Counted from the stretch's first letter, positions 1-9,766 are shown. The stretch: DNA of 45,692 nucleotides from an uncultured Ruminococcus sp. (GCA_905235295.1 CAJOLF010000001.1:1-45692), one strand, 5' to 3'. Numbers and translations: made by a program. The notes: generated from the letters alone by a model not told the origin.

Positions 1-61
1 ATAATGAGAATGTTTTTATGACTAACGGCACCCGCCTCTTGGTACTGATTTTCCGAGTTTA

Positions 62-105
62 ATAAAACGCTTCACAACATATCCCTATGCTGTGAAGCGC
101 TTTAT
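62..105 (-). terminator. Rho-independent terminator (probably usable in both directions) downstream of the SCIFF maturase
   Basis: Inverted repeat CGCTTCACA...TGTGAAGCG (68-76/91-99) flanked by A/T tracts. Confidence 0.8.
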
Positions 106-108
106 TTT

Positions 109-1485
109 TTATTCCTGTTCCGCCTGAGCCGCTTTCATAATAATTGCACACTCAATGCGCTTTTTGAACAGCTCGCAGCCGTATTTGTAAACTCCGCTGA
201 TTGAGCCTGTGGCGTGGTAGGCGTTCGCGGCGCAGCCGCCGCTGCAGTAAAGCCTTGCCCAACAGTCCTTACATTCCTCCCGCGCGTAAGCGTTGCAGAG
301 CTTGAACTCGTTTTGAATTTCAAAATTGTCAACACCGTTATAAATATCGCCGAGCTTGTATTTTTCATCGCCGACAAACTGGTGGCAGGGGTACAAATCT
401 CCCCACGGAGTAACAGCCATATATTCGGTGCCCGAGCCGCAGCCTGAAATTCGCTTGTATATGCACGGACCGCCTGTGAGGTCAATCATATAGTGATAAA
501 ACGTAATCGGTCTGCCCTCTTTTTCGCGTTTCAGCATCTCCTTGGCGAGAATTTCGTACTGCTCAAAGAGAATAGGCAAATCATCGTACGTAAGCGCGTA
601 AGGATCGTCGGGAGCGCATACAACAGGCTCCATAGAAAGCTCGGTAAAGCCCAAATCCGCCATGTGAAAAATATCGTTTGTAAAGTCGGTGTTGTTGTGG
701 GTAAAGGTTCCGCGAACGTAATAGCCGCGGTTGCCCCTTTTCTTAACAAATTCCTGAAATTTAGGAACGATAATGTCGTAGCTTCCCTTGCCGTTTACGG
801 TCTTGCGAAGATTATCGTGGATTTCTTTTCTTCCGTCAAGGCTTAAAACCACGTTGTGACATTCCCTGTTCGCAAAATCAATCACGTCGTCGTCAAGCAA
901 CATTCCGTTTGTTGTAAGCGTAAAGCGGAAATTTTTGTTATGCTCTTTTTCAATGCTCCTTGCGTAGGCGACAATTCCCTTTACAACATCAAAGTTCATA
1001 AGAGGCTCACCGCCGAAGAAATCGACCTCGAGGTTAACCCTGCTGCCGGAGTTCTCGATAAGAAAGTCGATAGCCCTTTTGCCTACCTCAAGGCTCATTA
1101 AAGCGCGCTCGCCGTGGTATTTGCCCTGGCTTGCAAAGCAGTATTCGCAGTTAAGGTTGCAGGTGTGAGCAATATGCAGACAGAGCGCCTTGATAACCGT
1201 GTTGCGCTTTTTGAAGTCAAAAGCGAGGTTTTCGTACTTGTCCTCGGTGAAGAGCTTGCCGTTTTGCTTAAGTTCCTCTACGTCGTCAATGCAGTCGGAA
1301 ATCTCCTGCTCGGTAATCTCGGGATTGTCATTGTACTTTTCAAGCATAGCGCAAATAATCGCGGCTTTATCCAAATTTTCATACATTTTTATAATATCGT
1401 AAGCGAGCTCGTCAACAAGGTGAACGCTGCCGCTGTTGACGTCGAGCACGATGTTGTAGCCGTTAAGTTTGTACTGATGTATCAT
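109..1485 (-). CDS. scfB: Radical SAM/SPASM SCIFF peptide maturase (thioether-forming)
   Basis: CNLNCEYCFA radical SAM motif; SPASM-type Cys clusters (CGSGTEYMAVTPWGDLYPCHQF, CKDCWARLYCSGGC); adjacent to a SCIFF precursor. Confidence 0.92.
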   Translation of the reverse strand: MIHQYKLNGYNIVLDVNSGSVHLVDELAYDIIKMYENLDKAAIICAMLEKYNDNPEITEQEISDCIDDVEELKQNGKLFTEDKYENLAFDFKKRNTVIKALCLHIAHTCNLNCEYCFASQGKYHGERALMSLEVGKRAIDFLIENSGSRVNLEVDFFGGEPLMNFDVVKGIVAYARSIEKEHNKNFRFTLTTNGMLLDDDVIDFANRECHNVVLSLDGRKEIHDNLRKTVNGKGSYDIIVPKFQEFVKKRGNRGYYVRGTFTHNNTDFTNDIFHMADLGFTELSMEPVVCAPDDPYALTYDDLPILFEQYEILAKEMLKREKEGRPITFYHYMIDLTGGPCIYKRISGCGSGTEYMAVTPWGDLYPCHQFVGDEKYKLGDIYNGVDNFEIQNEFKLCNAYAREECKDCWARLYCSGGCAANAYHATGSISGVYKYGCELFKKRIECAIIMKAAQAEQE

Positions 1486-1564
1486 ATAAATTAACCCCTA
1501 ACAGTAGGAAAGCCGTTACCCATAATTGAATAACGGCGTAAAATCCTTTTAGTTTTAAGAAAAA

Positions 1565-1714
1565 TTATTTCTCAAGACACTTTTCGCACTGCTGGTTAGC
1601 AACGCCGCATGAAGTCTTGCAAGCTGACTGGCAAGAGGTCTGGCACTCGCCGCAGCCGCCTGTCTTTACGCTCTTTTTAAGGTCGCGTGTCTCGATGGTT
1701 TTGATTCTTTTCAT
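1565..1714 (-). CDS. scfA: SCIFF ribosomal peptide precursor, 49 aa (absent from the ORF track)
   Basis: Manual translation: MKRIKTIETRDLKKSVKTGGCGECQTSCQSACKTSCGVANQQCEKCLEK; AGGAGA-type RBS upstream; directly precedes the maturase. Confidence 0.95.
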   Translation of the reverse strand: MKRIKTIETRDLKKSVKTGGCGECQTSCQSACKTSCGVANQQCEKCLEK

Positions 1715-1775
1715 TGAAATCAATCTCCTTTAAACTTTATAAATAAATCTTATCATACAAGGCTGAATTTGTCAA

Positions 1776-3167
1776 TTACAAATCTGCAACCAAAAGCTTG
1801 CCGGGGCAGTTATTTTGACTTGAAATCACATTTATCCCCTGCCCTTTTAAGCTGTTTATCAATTCTATCACCTTTTTGTCGGCGGCTTCTCCCGAAACAA
1901 GAAGCGGAACCCCGGGCGGATAGGCAAAAACATCCTCAAGCGAGATTTTCCCTTCGCAAAGGTTAATATCGAGTAGCTTTTGACGATAATTTTCACATTC
2001 GCAGGGCTCAATCACTTTTTCGGGAATATGGTAAGGCTGAAAGTTTTTATTTTTTTCTCGGAAAACGCAGTCGCTGTCAATCTCAGTCAGCGCGTCATAC
2101 AGGCGGTTAAAGCCCTCTTTGGTGTCGCAAACCGAGGTTACGGCGATTATGTAATCAGACGCCGCCATTTCAACCTCAATTTGATATTTATTGCGTAAAA
2201 TATCCGCAAGCTCAGTACCGCTCAGGTTTGTGCCCGAGGTTGAAATCACAAGCTTTCCGCAGTCATAATCAAAAACATTTTCTTTCCCGCTTTCAAACAA
2301 CAGCTTAATATGCCTAAAGCCTTGCGACCTTTGCTCAAAGTCTTTAAGAAGCTTTACATATTTTTCAAACGCAGCTTTGTTATTTTCAACATAATCAAGG
2401 CAGACGTCAACAGACGACATCAGCACGTAAGAGGGGCTGCTGGTTTGGAAAACCGCTGAATAATACTGAAATTCGCTTTCAAGCTCGGTAAGATTTGTAA
2501 GCAATAACGCCGTTTGCGTCAGCGCGGGCAAGGTCTTGTGCAGGCTGATTACGGAAGCGTCTGCACCGAGCTCAATCGCGCTCTTCGGAAAAAACTCCGA
2601 AAACGGAAAATGCGCTCCGTGAGCCTCGTCAACAAACAGCCGTGCGCCGTAACGCCTGCATATTTCGGAAATGCTTTTTATATCCGACGCAACGCCCTCG
2701 TAAGTGGGCGAGGTTATGATTACAAGAGAAGCCGCGGGATTGCTTTTCAGCGCGTTTTCAACCGAATTTGGGCTTATTGAGCCGAAAATATCATCATAAG
2801 CGTTTTCCGGCATAATGTATTTTGGCTTTAAGCCGAAAAGCCTGACAGCCCTGCAAACAGAAATATGGCAGTTGCGCGCGGCAATAACCGTATCTCCCCT
2901 TTTTGTCAGCGAACCGATTGCCGCCATAATTCCGCCTGTTGAGCCGTTTACAAGCATAAAGGCTCTTTTTGCGTTGTAAATTTTCGCGGCTTTGTCCTCG
3001 ACCTCTTTTATGCAGGTTTTAGGGTTATGAAGATTATCAAAGCCTTCAATCTCTGTCAAGTCGAGCGAATACGGCAAGCCGGGATTAAGACACGCCCTCT
3101 TGTGCCCGGGCATGTGAAAGGGATAAACCGGGCTGTCGGTGTAGCTTTTAATCTTATTAATAAGCAT
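1776..3167 (-). CDS. Orn/Lys/Arg decarboxylase family, PLP-dependent
   Basis: FHMPGHKR N-terminal motif, SLHKTLPALTQTALLL PLP-Lys region; start overlaps the prfC stop. Confidence 0.88.
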   Translation of the reverse strand: MLINKIKSYTDSPVYPFHMPGHKRACLNPGLPYSLDLTEIEGFDNLHNPKTCIKEVEDKAAKIYNAKRAFMLVNGSTGGIMAAIGSLTKRGDTVIAARNCHISVCRAVRLFGLKPKYIMPENAYDDIFGSISPNSVENALKSNPAASLVIITSPTYEGVASDIKSISEICRRYGARLFVDEAHGAHFPFSEFFPKSAIELGADASVISLHKTLPALTQTALLLTNLTELESEFQYYSAVFQTSSPSYVLMSSVDVCLDYVENNKAAFEKYVKLLKDFEQRSQGFRHIKLLFESGKENVFDYDCGKLVISTSGTNLSGTELADILRNKYQIEVEMAASDYIIAVTSVCDTKEGFNRLYDALTEIDSDCVFREKNKNFQPYHIPEKVIEPCECENYRQKLLDINLCEGKISLEDVFAYPPGVPLLVSGEAADKKVIELINSLKGQGINVISSQNNCPGKLLVADL

Positions 3168-4753
3168 TAGTTTGTACCAAATTCCCTGAGCTCAAGCCCT
3201 TTGTTGTGGTCGAGCGCCCAGTCAATGCTCCAGTAGCTTGTAAACAGCAGCAAATAATTGCCCTTTAAGTCCTGAATACGCTTTGTGTCGGAAGCGAGGT
3301 CAAGCGTTTTGGGGTCAACGTCCTCGTTGACAATCCAGCGGATATACTCGTAAGGCAGGTTTTCCATTATAATATCTACGTTATACTCATTTTCAAGACG
3401 GTATTTAAGCACGTCAAACTGCAAAACGCCAACTACTCCGACGATTACCTCTTCCATACCCGCGTCAAGCTCCTGAAAAATCTGAATCGCGCCCTCCTGG
3501 GCAATCTGGTTGGTGCCCTTAATAAACTGCTTGCGCTTCATTGTGTCCTTTTGCCTTACGCGAGCAAAGTGCTCGGGCGCGAAGGTCGGGATTCCCTTGA
3601 ACTGAACCTTGTGCGACGGAGAACAGATTGTATCGCCGATTGAAAAAATACCCGAGTCAAAAACTCCGATAATATCTCCGGCGTAGGCTTCATCTACAAT
3701 CTCACGCTCCTGAGCCATAATCTGCTGAGGCTGGGAGAGGCGCAGCTTTTTGTTGCCCTGAACGTGGAAAACCTCCATATTTTTCTCAAACTTACCGCTG
3801 CAAATTCGCATAAAGGCTATTCTGTCACGGTGAGCCTTGTTCATATTCGCCTGAATTTTAAATACAAACGCCGAGAATTCGTCGGACATCGGGTTGACCT
3901 CCTCGTCTACGGTTTCACGCGCCAAAGGCGAGGTTGTGAGCTTTAAGAACTGCTCCAAAAACGGCTCTACGCCGAAGTTTGTTAAGGCAGAGCCGAAGAA
4001 CACGGGAGTAAGCTTACCCTCGCGTACAGCATCAAGGTCAAATTCATCTCCCGCGCCGTCAAGCAGCTCAATCTCGTCAAGCAAATCCTGTTTAAGATAC
4101 TGACCGAGCTTTTCGTCAAGAATCGGGTCGTCAAGGTCAAATTCCTCTTTTTCAACCTCTTTTTGTCCGTTGTTAGCGGTGAATGAAAGTATTTTGCGTG
4201 TATTGCGGTCAAAAACTCCCTTGAACTCCTTGCCCGAGCCGATAGGCCAGTTTACCGGGTAGGTATTGATACCGAGCACATTTTCAATATCTTCAAGCAA
4301 ATCAAAGGGATTTTTAGAATCGCGGTCCATTTTATTAATAAAGGTAATAATCGGAATGTTTCGCATTACGCAGACCTTAAAAAGCTTGATTGTCTGCTTT
4401 TCCACGCCCTTGGAGCCGTCGATTACCATTACCGCGGAATCTGCCGCCATAAGCGTGCGGTAGGTATCCTCGGAAAAGTCCTCGTGTCCGGGAGTATCGA
4501 GAATATTGATACAGTAGCCGTCATATTTGAACTGCAAAACCGAGGAGGTAACAGAGATACCTCTTTGCTTTTCAATCTCCATCCAGTCGGAAACCGCGTG
4601 TCTTGCGGTTCTTTTGCCCTTTACCGAGCCTGCAAGGTTAATCGCTCCACCGTATAACAAAAGCTTTTCGGTCAGCGTGGTTTTTCCCGCGTCAGGGTGC
4701 GAGATTATTGCGAAGGTCCTGCGCTTTGTAATTTCATCCTTTAATGAGCTCAT
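3167..4753 (-). CDS. prfC: Peptide chain release factor 3
   Basis: SHPDAGKTTLTEKLLLYGGAI, DTPGHEDFSEDTYRTL, NKMDRDSKNPFDLLEDIE, typical of RF3. Confidence 0.95.
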   Translation of the reverse strand: MSSLKDEITKRRTFAIISHPDAGKTTLTEKLLLYGGAINLAGSVKGKRTARHAVSDWMEIEKQRGISVTSSVLQFKYDGYCINILDTPGHEDFSEDTYRTLMAADSAVMVIDGSKGVEKQTIKLFKVCVMRNIPIITFINKMDRDSKNPFDLLEDIENVLGINTYPVNWPIGSGKEFKGVFDRNTRKILSFTANNGQKEVEKEEFDLDDPILDEKLGQYLKQDLLDEIELLDGAGDEFDLDAVREGKLTPVFFGSALTNFGVEPFLEQFLKLTTSPLARETVDEEVNPMSDEFSAFVFKIQANMNKAHRDRIAFMRICSGKFEKNMEVFHVQGNKKLRLSQPQQIMAQEREIVDEAYAGDIIGVFDSGIFSIGDTICSPSHKVQFKGIPTFAPEHFARVRQKDTMKRKQFIKGTNQIAQEGAIQIFQELDAGMEEVIVGVVGVLQFDVLKYRLENEYNVDIIMENLPYEYIRWIVNEDVDPKTLDLASDTKRIQDLKGNYLLLFTSYWSIDWALDHNKGLELREFGTN

Positions 4754-4876
4754 AAATTCAACCCTTTTTTAGTTATTTCCAAAATATTATTTTACAATTA
4801 TTATATGGCTTATGTCAACAAAAACAGGATAATAATTGTAAAAAATAAAAATAATGAAATAAATTGATACAAAACC

Positions 4877-4905
4877 TTGACAAAAAGGTTAAGATATTGT
4901 AATAT
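4877..4905 (+). promoter_or_regulatory. SigA-type promoter of the hemW leader
   Basis: TTGACA (4877-4882), 17-bp spacer, TAATAT (4900-4905). Confidence 0.75.
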
Positions 4906-4953
4906 ATATGTGTAAAAGACAGATTATTCCTATCTTTTCATATACCTTCCAAA

Positions 4954-4985
4954 TTGAGGCAGAAACTTTTTGGTTTCTGCCTCAA
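4954..4985 (+). promoter_or_regulatory. Perfect 13-bp stem hairpin in the hemW 5' leader (attenuator or sRNA terminator candidate)
   Basis: TTGAGGCAGAAAC tttttg GTTTCTGCCTCAA followed by an AT-rich tract. Confidence 0.6.
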
Positions 4986-5016
4986 ATATTTTAGCGATTA
5001 ACTTTAAGAGGCTGTT

Positions 5017-6117
5017 ATGTCAGAAAAACTCGGCTTGTATATTCACATTCCCTTTTGCAAGCAAAAATGTCTGTACTGCGACTTTTTCAGCGGAAAAGCT
5101 GACGGGAGCGAATACGACGGCTATGTTGACGAACTTAAAAATAAAATTGAATTTTGGAGCCGGCAAACCGACAAAAAGCTGACGAGCGTTTACTTTGGCG
5201 GCGGAACGCCGAGCATTATGGGCAGCGAAAGGCTTTGCGATGTTCTGTACAGCGTTAAATCACATTTTAACGTTAATAGCGACGCGGAAATCACGCTTGA
5301 GGTTAACCCCGAGTCGGGAAAGTCGCTTGATTTCGTTAAATTAAAAAAGCGCGGATTTAACAGAATATCAGTCGGAATGCAGAGCGCTGACGAAAAAGAG
5401 CTTAAAGCCCTGGGAAGAATCCACAGCACAGGGGACGTTAAGAACACAATAAATAACGCAAAATCCGCCGGTATTAATAACATATCCGTTGATTTAATGC
5501 TCGGTATTCCCTATCAGACAAAAGAAACCCTGAAAAATTCAATTGATTTTTGCGCCGAATGCGGTGTAACCCATATTTCTTCATACATTCTGAAAATAGA
5601 AGAAGGCACTCCGTTTTATAAAAACAGAGAAAAGCTTGTTTTGCCCGATGATGACGAGCAGGCAGAGCTGTATCTGTTTGCCGTGGATTACCTTGACCGC
5701 CTCGGCTTTAAGCAGTATGAAATCTCAAATTTTGCGATACCGGGCTTTGAGAGCCGTCACAATACGTCCTACTGGAAGCTTGACGAATACATCGGTATCG
5801 GACCTTCCGCGCACTCCTTCTTTGGCGGAAAAAGGTTCTATTACGGCAGAAGTATGAAGGATTTTATTGATAACAAGCTTACCGACGACGGAACCGGCGG
5901 CACAGAGGAAGAATTTATTATGCTTTCCCTGCGTTTGAAAAGCGGACTTGATTTTGACTTGTACAAAGAAAAATTCGGCAAGCCCGTTGCGGATTACGTC
6001 ATAAAAAATACGGAAAAATATATCCAAATGGGTTTAATGCAAAAATCCGGCAGCTCGGTATTTTTTACTCCCAACGGATTTTTGGTATCGAACTCAATAA
6101 TCAGCAAACTGATATAA
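5017..6117 (+). CDS. hemW: HemW-like radical SAM protein (coproporphyrinogen III oxidase-like heme chaperone)
   Basis: GLYIHIPFCKQKCLYCDF, YFGGGTPS, NPES, FKQYEISNFA motifs. Confidence 0.92.
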   Translation: MSEKLGLYIHIPFCKQKCLYCDFFSGKADGSEYDGYVDELKNKIEFWSRQTDKKLTSVYFGGGTPSIMGSERLCDVLYSVKSHFNVNSDAEITLEVNPESGKSLDFVKLKKRGFNRISVGMQSADEKELKALGRIHSTGDVKNTINNAKSAGINNISVDLMLGIPYQTKETLKNSIDFCAECGVTHISSYILKIEEGTPFYKNREKLVLPDDDEQAELYLFAVDYLDRLGFKQYEISNFAIPGFESRHNTSYWKLDEYIGIGPSAHSFFGGKRFYYGRSMKDFIDNKLTDDGTGGTEEEFIMLSLRLKSGLDFDLYKEKFGKPVADYVIKNTEKYIQMGLMQKSGSSVFFTPNGFLVSNSIISKLI

Positions 6118-6185
6118 CTAATCACCGGGCAGCCTCAGCTCCTGCGGTTAGATTGCATCGGGTTTGCTCCGAGTTAAAGAATAAA

Positions 6186-6216
6186 GCCACCGTTTAATTA
6201 AGCGGTGGCGATTTTT
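6186..6216. terminator. Terminator between convergent hemW and nadE
   Basis: GCCACCG...CGGTGGC plus T-tract. Confidence 0.8.
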
Positions 6217-6949
6217 ATTCAAAAAACTGCTTTGTTTCAAAGCAAGGCATATATTTCAGCTTAAACAGGTTTCTTTTGTGCAGGGTATCAATTCTTTCCT
6301 TTGTTTTCGGATTGTCAATCTCGCCCGTTCTGATGTATTTATCGAGCACTTCGTAGGTAAAGCCGAGGTTTTCCTCGTCGGTTTTTCCGCAAAGTCCGTC
6401 AATCGGAACCTTGTCAATCAAAACCGAGGGAAGCCCGAGCAGTCTGCCTATCTGCCTTACTTCGTCAACCGTAAGGTTTGAGCAGGGGCTGAAATCCCCC
6501 GCCTGGTCTCCGTAACGGGTTGAATATCCAACCCAGTCCTCCGAAAGATTGCAGGTGTTCGCAACTCTGCCGTTGTTGCTTTGAGCGACGGCGTACAGCG
6601 TAGTCATACGGATTCTCGGCGGAATATTTGTCAAAGTCTGAACCGACGGATTGAACGGCAGGCTGTTTTTAACTCCGTCAACAGCTTCTTTTACGTTGAT
6701 TACAAAGTGCTTGATACCAAGGTGCTCAACAAGCAGCTTTGCCATATCAATGTCCGCCTGCTCGCCGTTTGGCATAAGCACGCCGATTACCCTGTCCTTT
6801 CCGAGAGCTTCTACGCATAGAGCGGCTACGATTGAGCTGTCCTTACCGCCCGAAATTCCGACTACGGCGTTGCAGTCAGGACCGTTCTCCTCAAAAAACT
6901 CTCTTATCCATTTTACACATTCATCCTTAACAAGCTTTGCGTCAAACAT
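6215..6949 (-). CDS. nadE: NAD(+) synthase
   Basis: GISGGKDSSIVAALC PP-loop; SEDWVGYSTRYGDQAGDFSP. Confidence 0.93.
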   Translation of the reverse strand: MFDAKLVKDECVKWIREFFEENGPDCNAVVGISGGKDSSIVAALCVEALGKDRVIGVLMPNGEQADIDMAKLLVEHLGIKHFVINVKEAVDGVKNSLPFNPSVQTLTNIPPRIRMTTLYAVAQSNNGRVANTCNLSEDWVGYSTRYGDQAGDFSPCSNLTVDEVRQIGRLLGLPSVLIDKVPIDGLCGKTDEENLGFTYEVLDKYIRTGEIDNPKTKERIDTLHKRNLFKLKYMPCFETKQFFE

Positions 6950-7132
6950 TTTTTACCCCCTGAATTATATTTATTTGGCAGCTTTGCAAATCCACAACTA
7001 CCAAAAATTTGACCATATTATTTCCTGTATAATAATATACCACAAATAATTAAGTATTTCAACAAATATGTTAATTGACATAATCGCGTAATACTGATAA
7101 AATATATGTTAGCCTATTAAGGAGATCTTTAT

Positions 7133-7837
7133 ATGAGCATCAGGAAAAAAATTGCATTGATTCCTGCGTTTATGCCTGACGAAACGTTAATTGATTTGGT
7201 AAATGAATTAAAAAGCCGTGAATTTGACATTGTTGTTGTTGACGACGGAAGTCAAGATGATTTTGCCGAGATTTTTGAACGCGCGGAAAACAGCGCGAAG
7301 GTCATTCACCTCAGCTCAAACAAAGGCAAAGGCGTTGCGCTCAAACGCGGACTGAAATTTATTAAAGCCAATTTTGAGCCGCCCTACACCATTGTTACGG
7401 TTGACGCTGACGGTCAGCATAAAATTACCGATGTAGTTAATGTTTACAACTACGCCGCAAAATATCCCGACGACGTAGTAATCGGCTGCCGCAAGCTTGA
7501 AAAGGACGACCCGATTAAAAGCAGAATCGGCAACAGTATCACAAATTTTCTGTATAAAGTCACAACAGGCTCCCGTTTGTCTGACACTCAAACAGGGCTG
7601 AGAGCGTTTTCCGACGGCTTGGTCGATATGGCGATTAACTCCGAGGGCTCGCGGTATGAGTATGAAATCAATATGCTGCTCGACTTTACACGCACAAATA
7701 AAATCAGGGAAATTCCGATAGAAACGGTCTACATCAACAACAACAGAGCTTCGCATTTTCGGCCGTTAAAGGATTCCGCAATTATTTACAGCCAATTTTT
7801 TACAAATAAAATCTCAAATAAAAACAAAAAGAGGTAA
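7133..7837 (+). CDS. Glycosyltransferase family 2 (dolichyl-phosphate mannosyltransferase-like)
   Basis: IALIPAFMPDETLIDLV, VVVDDGSQDD, TVDADGQH, SDTQTGLRAF. Confidence 0.88.
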   Translation: MSIRKKIALIPAFMPDETLIDLVNELKSREFDIVVVDDGSQDDFAEIFERAENSAKVIHLSSNKGKGVALKRGLKFIKANFEPPYTIVTVDADGQHKITDVVNVYNYAAKYPDDVVIGCRKLEKDDPIKSRIGNSITNFLYKVTTGSRLSDTQTGLRAFSDGLVDMAINSEGSRYEYEINMLLDFTRTNKIREIPIETVYINNNRASHFRPLKDSAIIYSQFFTNKISNKNKKR

Positions 7838-7846
7838 TGAGTAATT

Positions 7847-9127
7847 ATGAAAAAGAAAAACAAGCTTATCCCCGTTACGGTGCTCACAGGATACCTTGGC
7901 GCGGGAAAAACAACGGTGCTTAATCACGTGCTTTCTAACCAGCAGGGTTACAAGGTCGCGGTAATTGTAAACGACATAGGCGAGGTAAACATTGACGCGT
8001 CGCTGATTGCCAAGGGCGGAGCTGTTACTCAAAAGGACGAAAACCTTGTTCCGCTTTCAAACGGCTGCATCTGCTGTACGCTCAAGGTAGACCTTATGAA
8101 ACAGATTATTGAGCTTGCTCAGTCAAACAGATTTGATTATATTTTGATTGAGGCTTCGGGTATCTGCGAGCCCGGTCCTATCGCGGGTTCAATTTGTATG
8201 CTTGACGGAACAGACAAATCCGCCGATTTGCCCGCCGTTGCCTACCTTGACAACGTTACAACCGTTGTTGACGCCAAGAGAATGGCAGACGAGTTCGGCT
8301 CGGGTTCAAGCCTTCTTCAGGATAATCTTGACGAGGACGATATTGAAAACCTGCTGATTCAGCAGATTGAGTTCTGCACAAACATCATTCTCAACAAGGT
8401 TGACGACGTAACCGACGAGGAAAAAGCGGAGGTGCTTGAGGTAATCAGAGCGCTGCAGCCCGAAGCAAAGATTATTGAGACTAATTTTGGCAAGATTGAC
8501 CCTGCCGAGATTTTGGAAACCCACAGCTTTGATTTTGAAAAAATCGCGCAGAGCTCAGGCTGGATGAGAGCTATGGAGCTTGAGGGCGAAAATTCCGACA
8601 ATTTAAAAGACGAAGATGCGCATCACGAGCATCACCACGACCACGACGAGGATGAGCACCACGAGCATCATCACGACCACGACGAGGATGAACACCACGA
8701 GCACGGACATCATCACCACCATCACCATCACGACGAAGGAGAAGCCGAGGAATACGGAATCGGCACCTTTGTATATCAGAACGTAAAGCCGTTTGTAAAG
8801 GATAAATTTGAGGATTTTGTATTTAAAAAATGGCCCAAAGAGGTTATCAGAGCAAAGGGCTTGTTCTGGATAAAGGAAGACCCCAACACCGCTTATATTT
8901 TTGAACAGAGCGGTAAGCAAAAGACCGCTACCGACGACGGAGACTGGATTGCGGCGTTCCCCGAAAGAGACCGCAAGGAAATTTTGGCTCTTAATCCCGA
9001 CCTTGCCGCAACGTGGGATCCCGTTTACGGCGACAGAATCAACAAGCTTGTGTTCATAGGCAGAAAAATGGATAAAAAAGCGATTATCAGCGCGCTTGAC
9101 GACTGCATAGACAAAAACTCAAAGTAA
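7847..9127 (+). CDS. COG0523/CobW-type G3E GTPase (putative metallochaperone) with His-rich linker
   Basis: TVLTGYLGAGKTTVLNHVL, SNGCICCTLK (CxCC), NKVD; His/Asp/Glu-rich repeats. Confidence 0.92.
   Translation: MKKKNKLIPVTVLTGYLGAGKTTVLNHVLSNQQGYKVAVIVNDIGEVNIDASLIAKGGAVTQKDENLVPLSNGCICCTLKVDLMKQIIELAQSNRFDYILIEASGICEPGPIAGSICMLDGTDKSADLPAVAYLDNVTTVVDAKRMADEFGSGSSLLQDNLDEDDIENLLIQQIEFCTNIILNKVDDVTDEEKAEVLEVIRALQPEAKIIETNFGKIDPAEILETHSFDFEKIAQSSGWMRAMELEGENSDNLKDEDAHHEHHHDHDEDEHHEHHHDHDEDEHHEHGHHHHHHHHDEGEAEEYGIGTFVYQNVKPFVKDKFEDFVFKKWPKEVIRAKGLFWIKEDPNTAYIFEQSGKQKTATDDGDWIAAFPERDRKEILALNPDLAATWDPVYGDRINKLVFIGRKMDKKAIISALDDCIDKNSK
8618..8742 (+). repeat. Intragenic tandem repeat encoding the metal-binding-like HHEHHHDHDEDE unit
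   Basis: About two 36-bp copies followed by CATCACCAC-rich sequence, in frame. Confidence 0.85.
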
Positions 9128-9165
9128 TTTTTTTACAGGGTAATTAATGAGAAAGGATGATGAAA

Positions 9166-9765
9166 ATGGTTATTACTTGTCTTGATTTAGAGGGTGTTCT
9201 TGTTCCCGAAATTTGGATTGCGTTCGCGAACGCTACGGGTATTCCCGAGCTTAAAAAGACTACCCGCGACGAACCTGATTACAACAAGCTTATGAGATAC
9301 AGGCTTGATATTTTGAAAGAGCACGGTCTGGGACTGAAAGAAATTCAGGACGTCATAGCAACTATTGACCCGATGCCGGGCGCAAAGGAGTTCTTGGACG
9401 AGCTGAGATCGCTTTGCCAGGTAATTATTATCAGCGATACATTTACTCAGTTTGCCTCTCCCCTTATGAAAAAGCTCGGCTGGCCTACAATCTTCTGCAA
9501 TTCGCTTGTCGTAGCCGATAACGGCGAGGTTACCGACTTCAAAATGCGTGTTGAAAACTCCAAATACACAACCGTTAAAGCGCTGCAGTCAATCGGATTC
9601 GAAACCGTTGCCAGCGGAGACAGCTATAACGACCTCGGTATGATTAAGGCGAGCAAAGCAGGATTTTTATTTAAGAGCCCTGATAATATCAAGGCTGAAA
9701 ATCCCGACATTCCCGCGTTCGAAACCTACGACGAGCTTTTGAACGCTATTAAAAAAGTTTTATAA
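9166..9765 (+). CDS. thrH: ThrH-like bifunctional phosphoserine phosphatase/homoserine phosphotransferase (HAD family)
   Basis: CLDLEGVLVPEIWIAFA, SDTFTQFASPLMKKLGWPTIFCNSL, GDSYNDLGM. Confidence 0.9.
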   Translation: MVITCLDLEGVLVPEIWIAFANATGIPELKKTTRDEPDYNKLMRYRLDILKEHGLGLKEIQDVIATIDPMPGAKEFLDELRSLCQVIIISDTFTQFASPLMKKLGWPTIFCNSLVVADNGEVTDFKMRVENSKYTTVKALQSIGFETVASGDSYNDLGMIKASKAGFLFKSPDNIKAENPDIPAFETYDELLNAIKKVL

Positions 9766-9766
9766 A

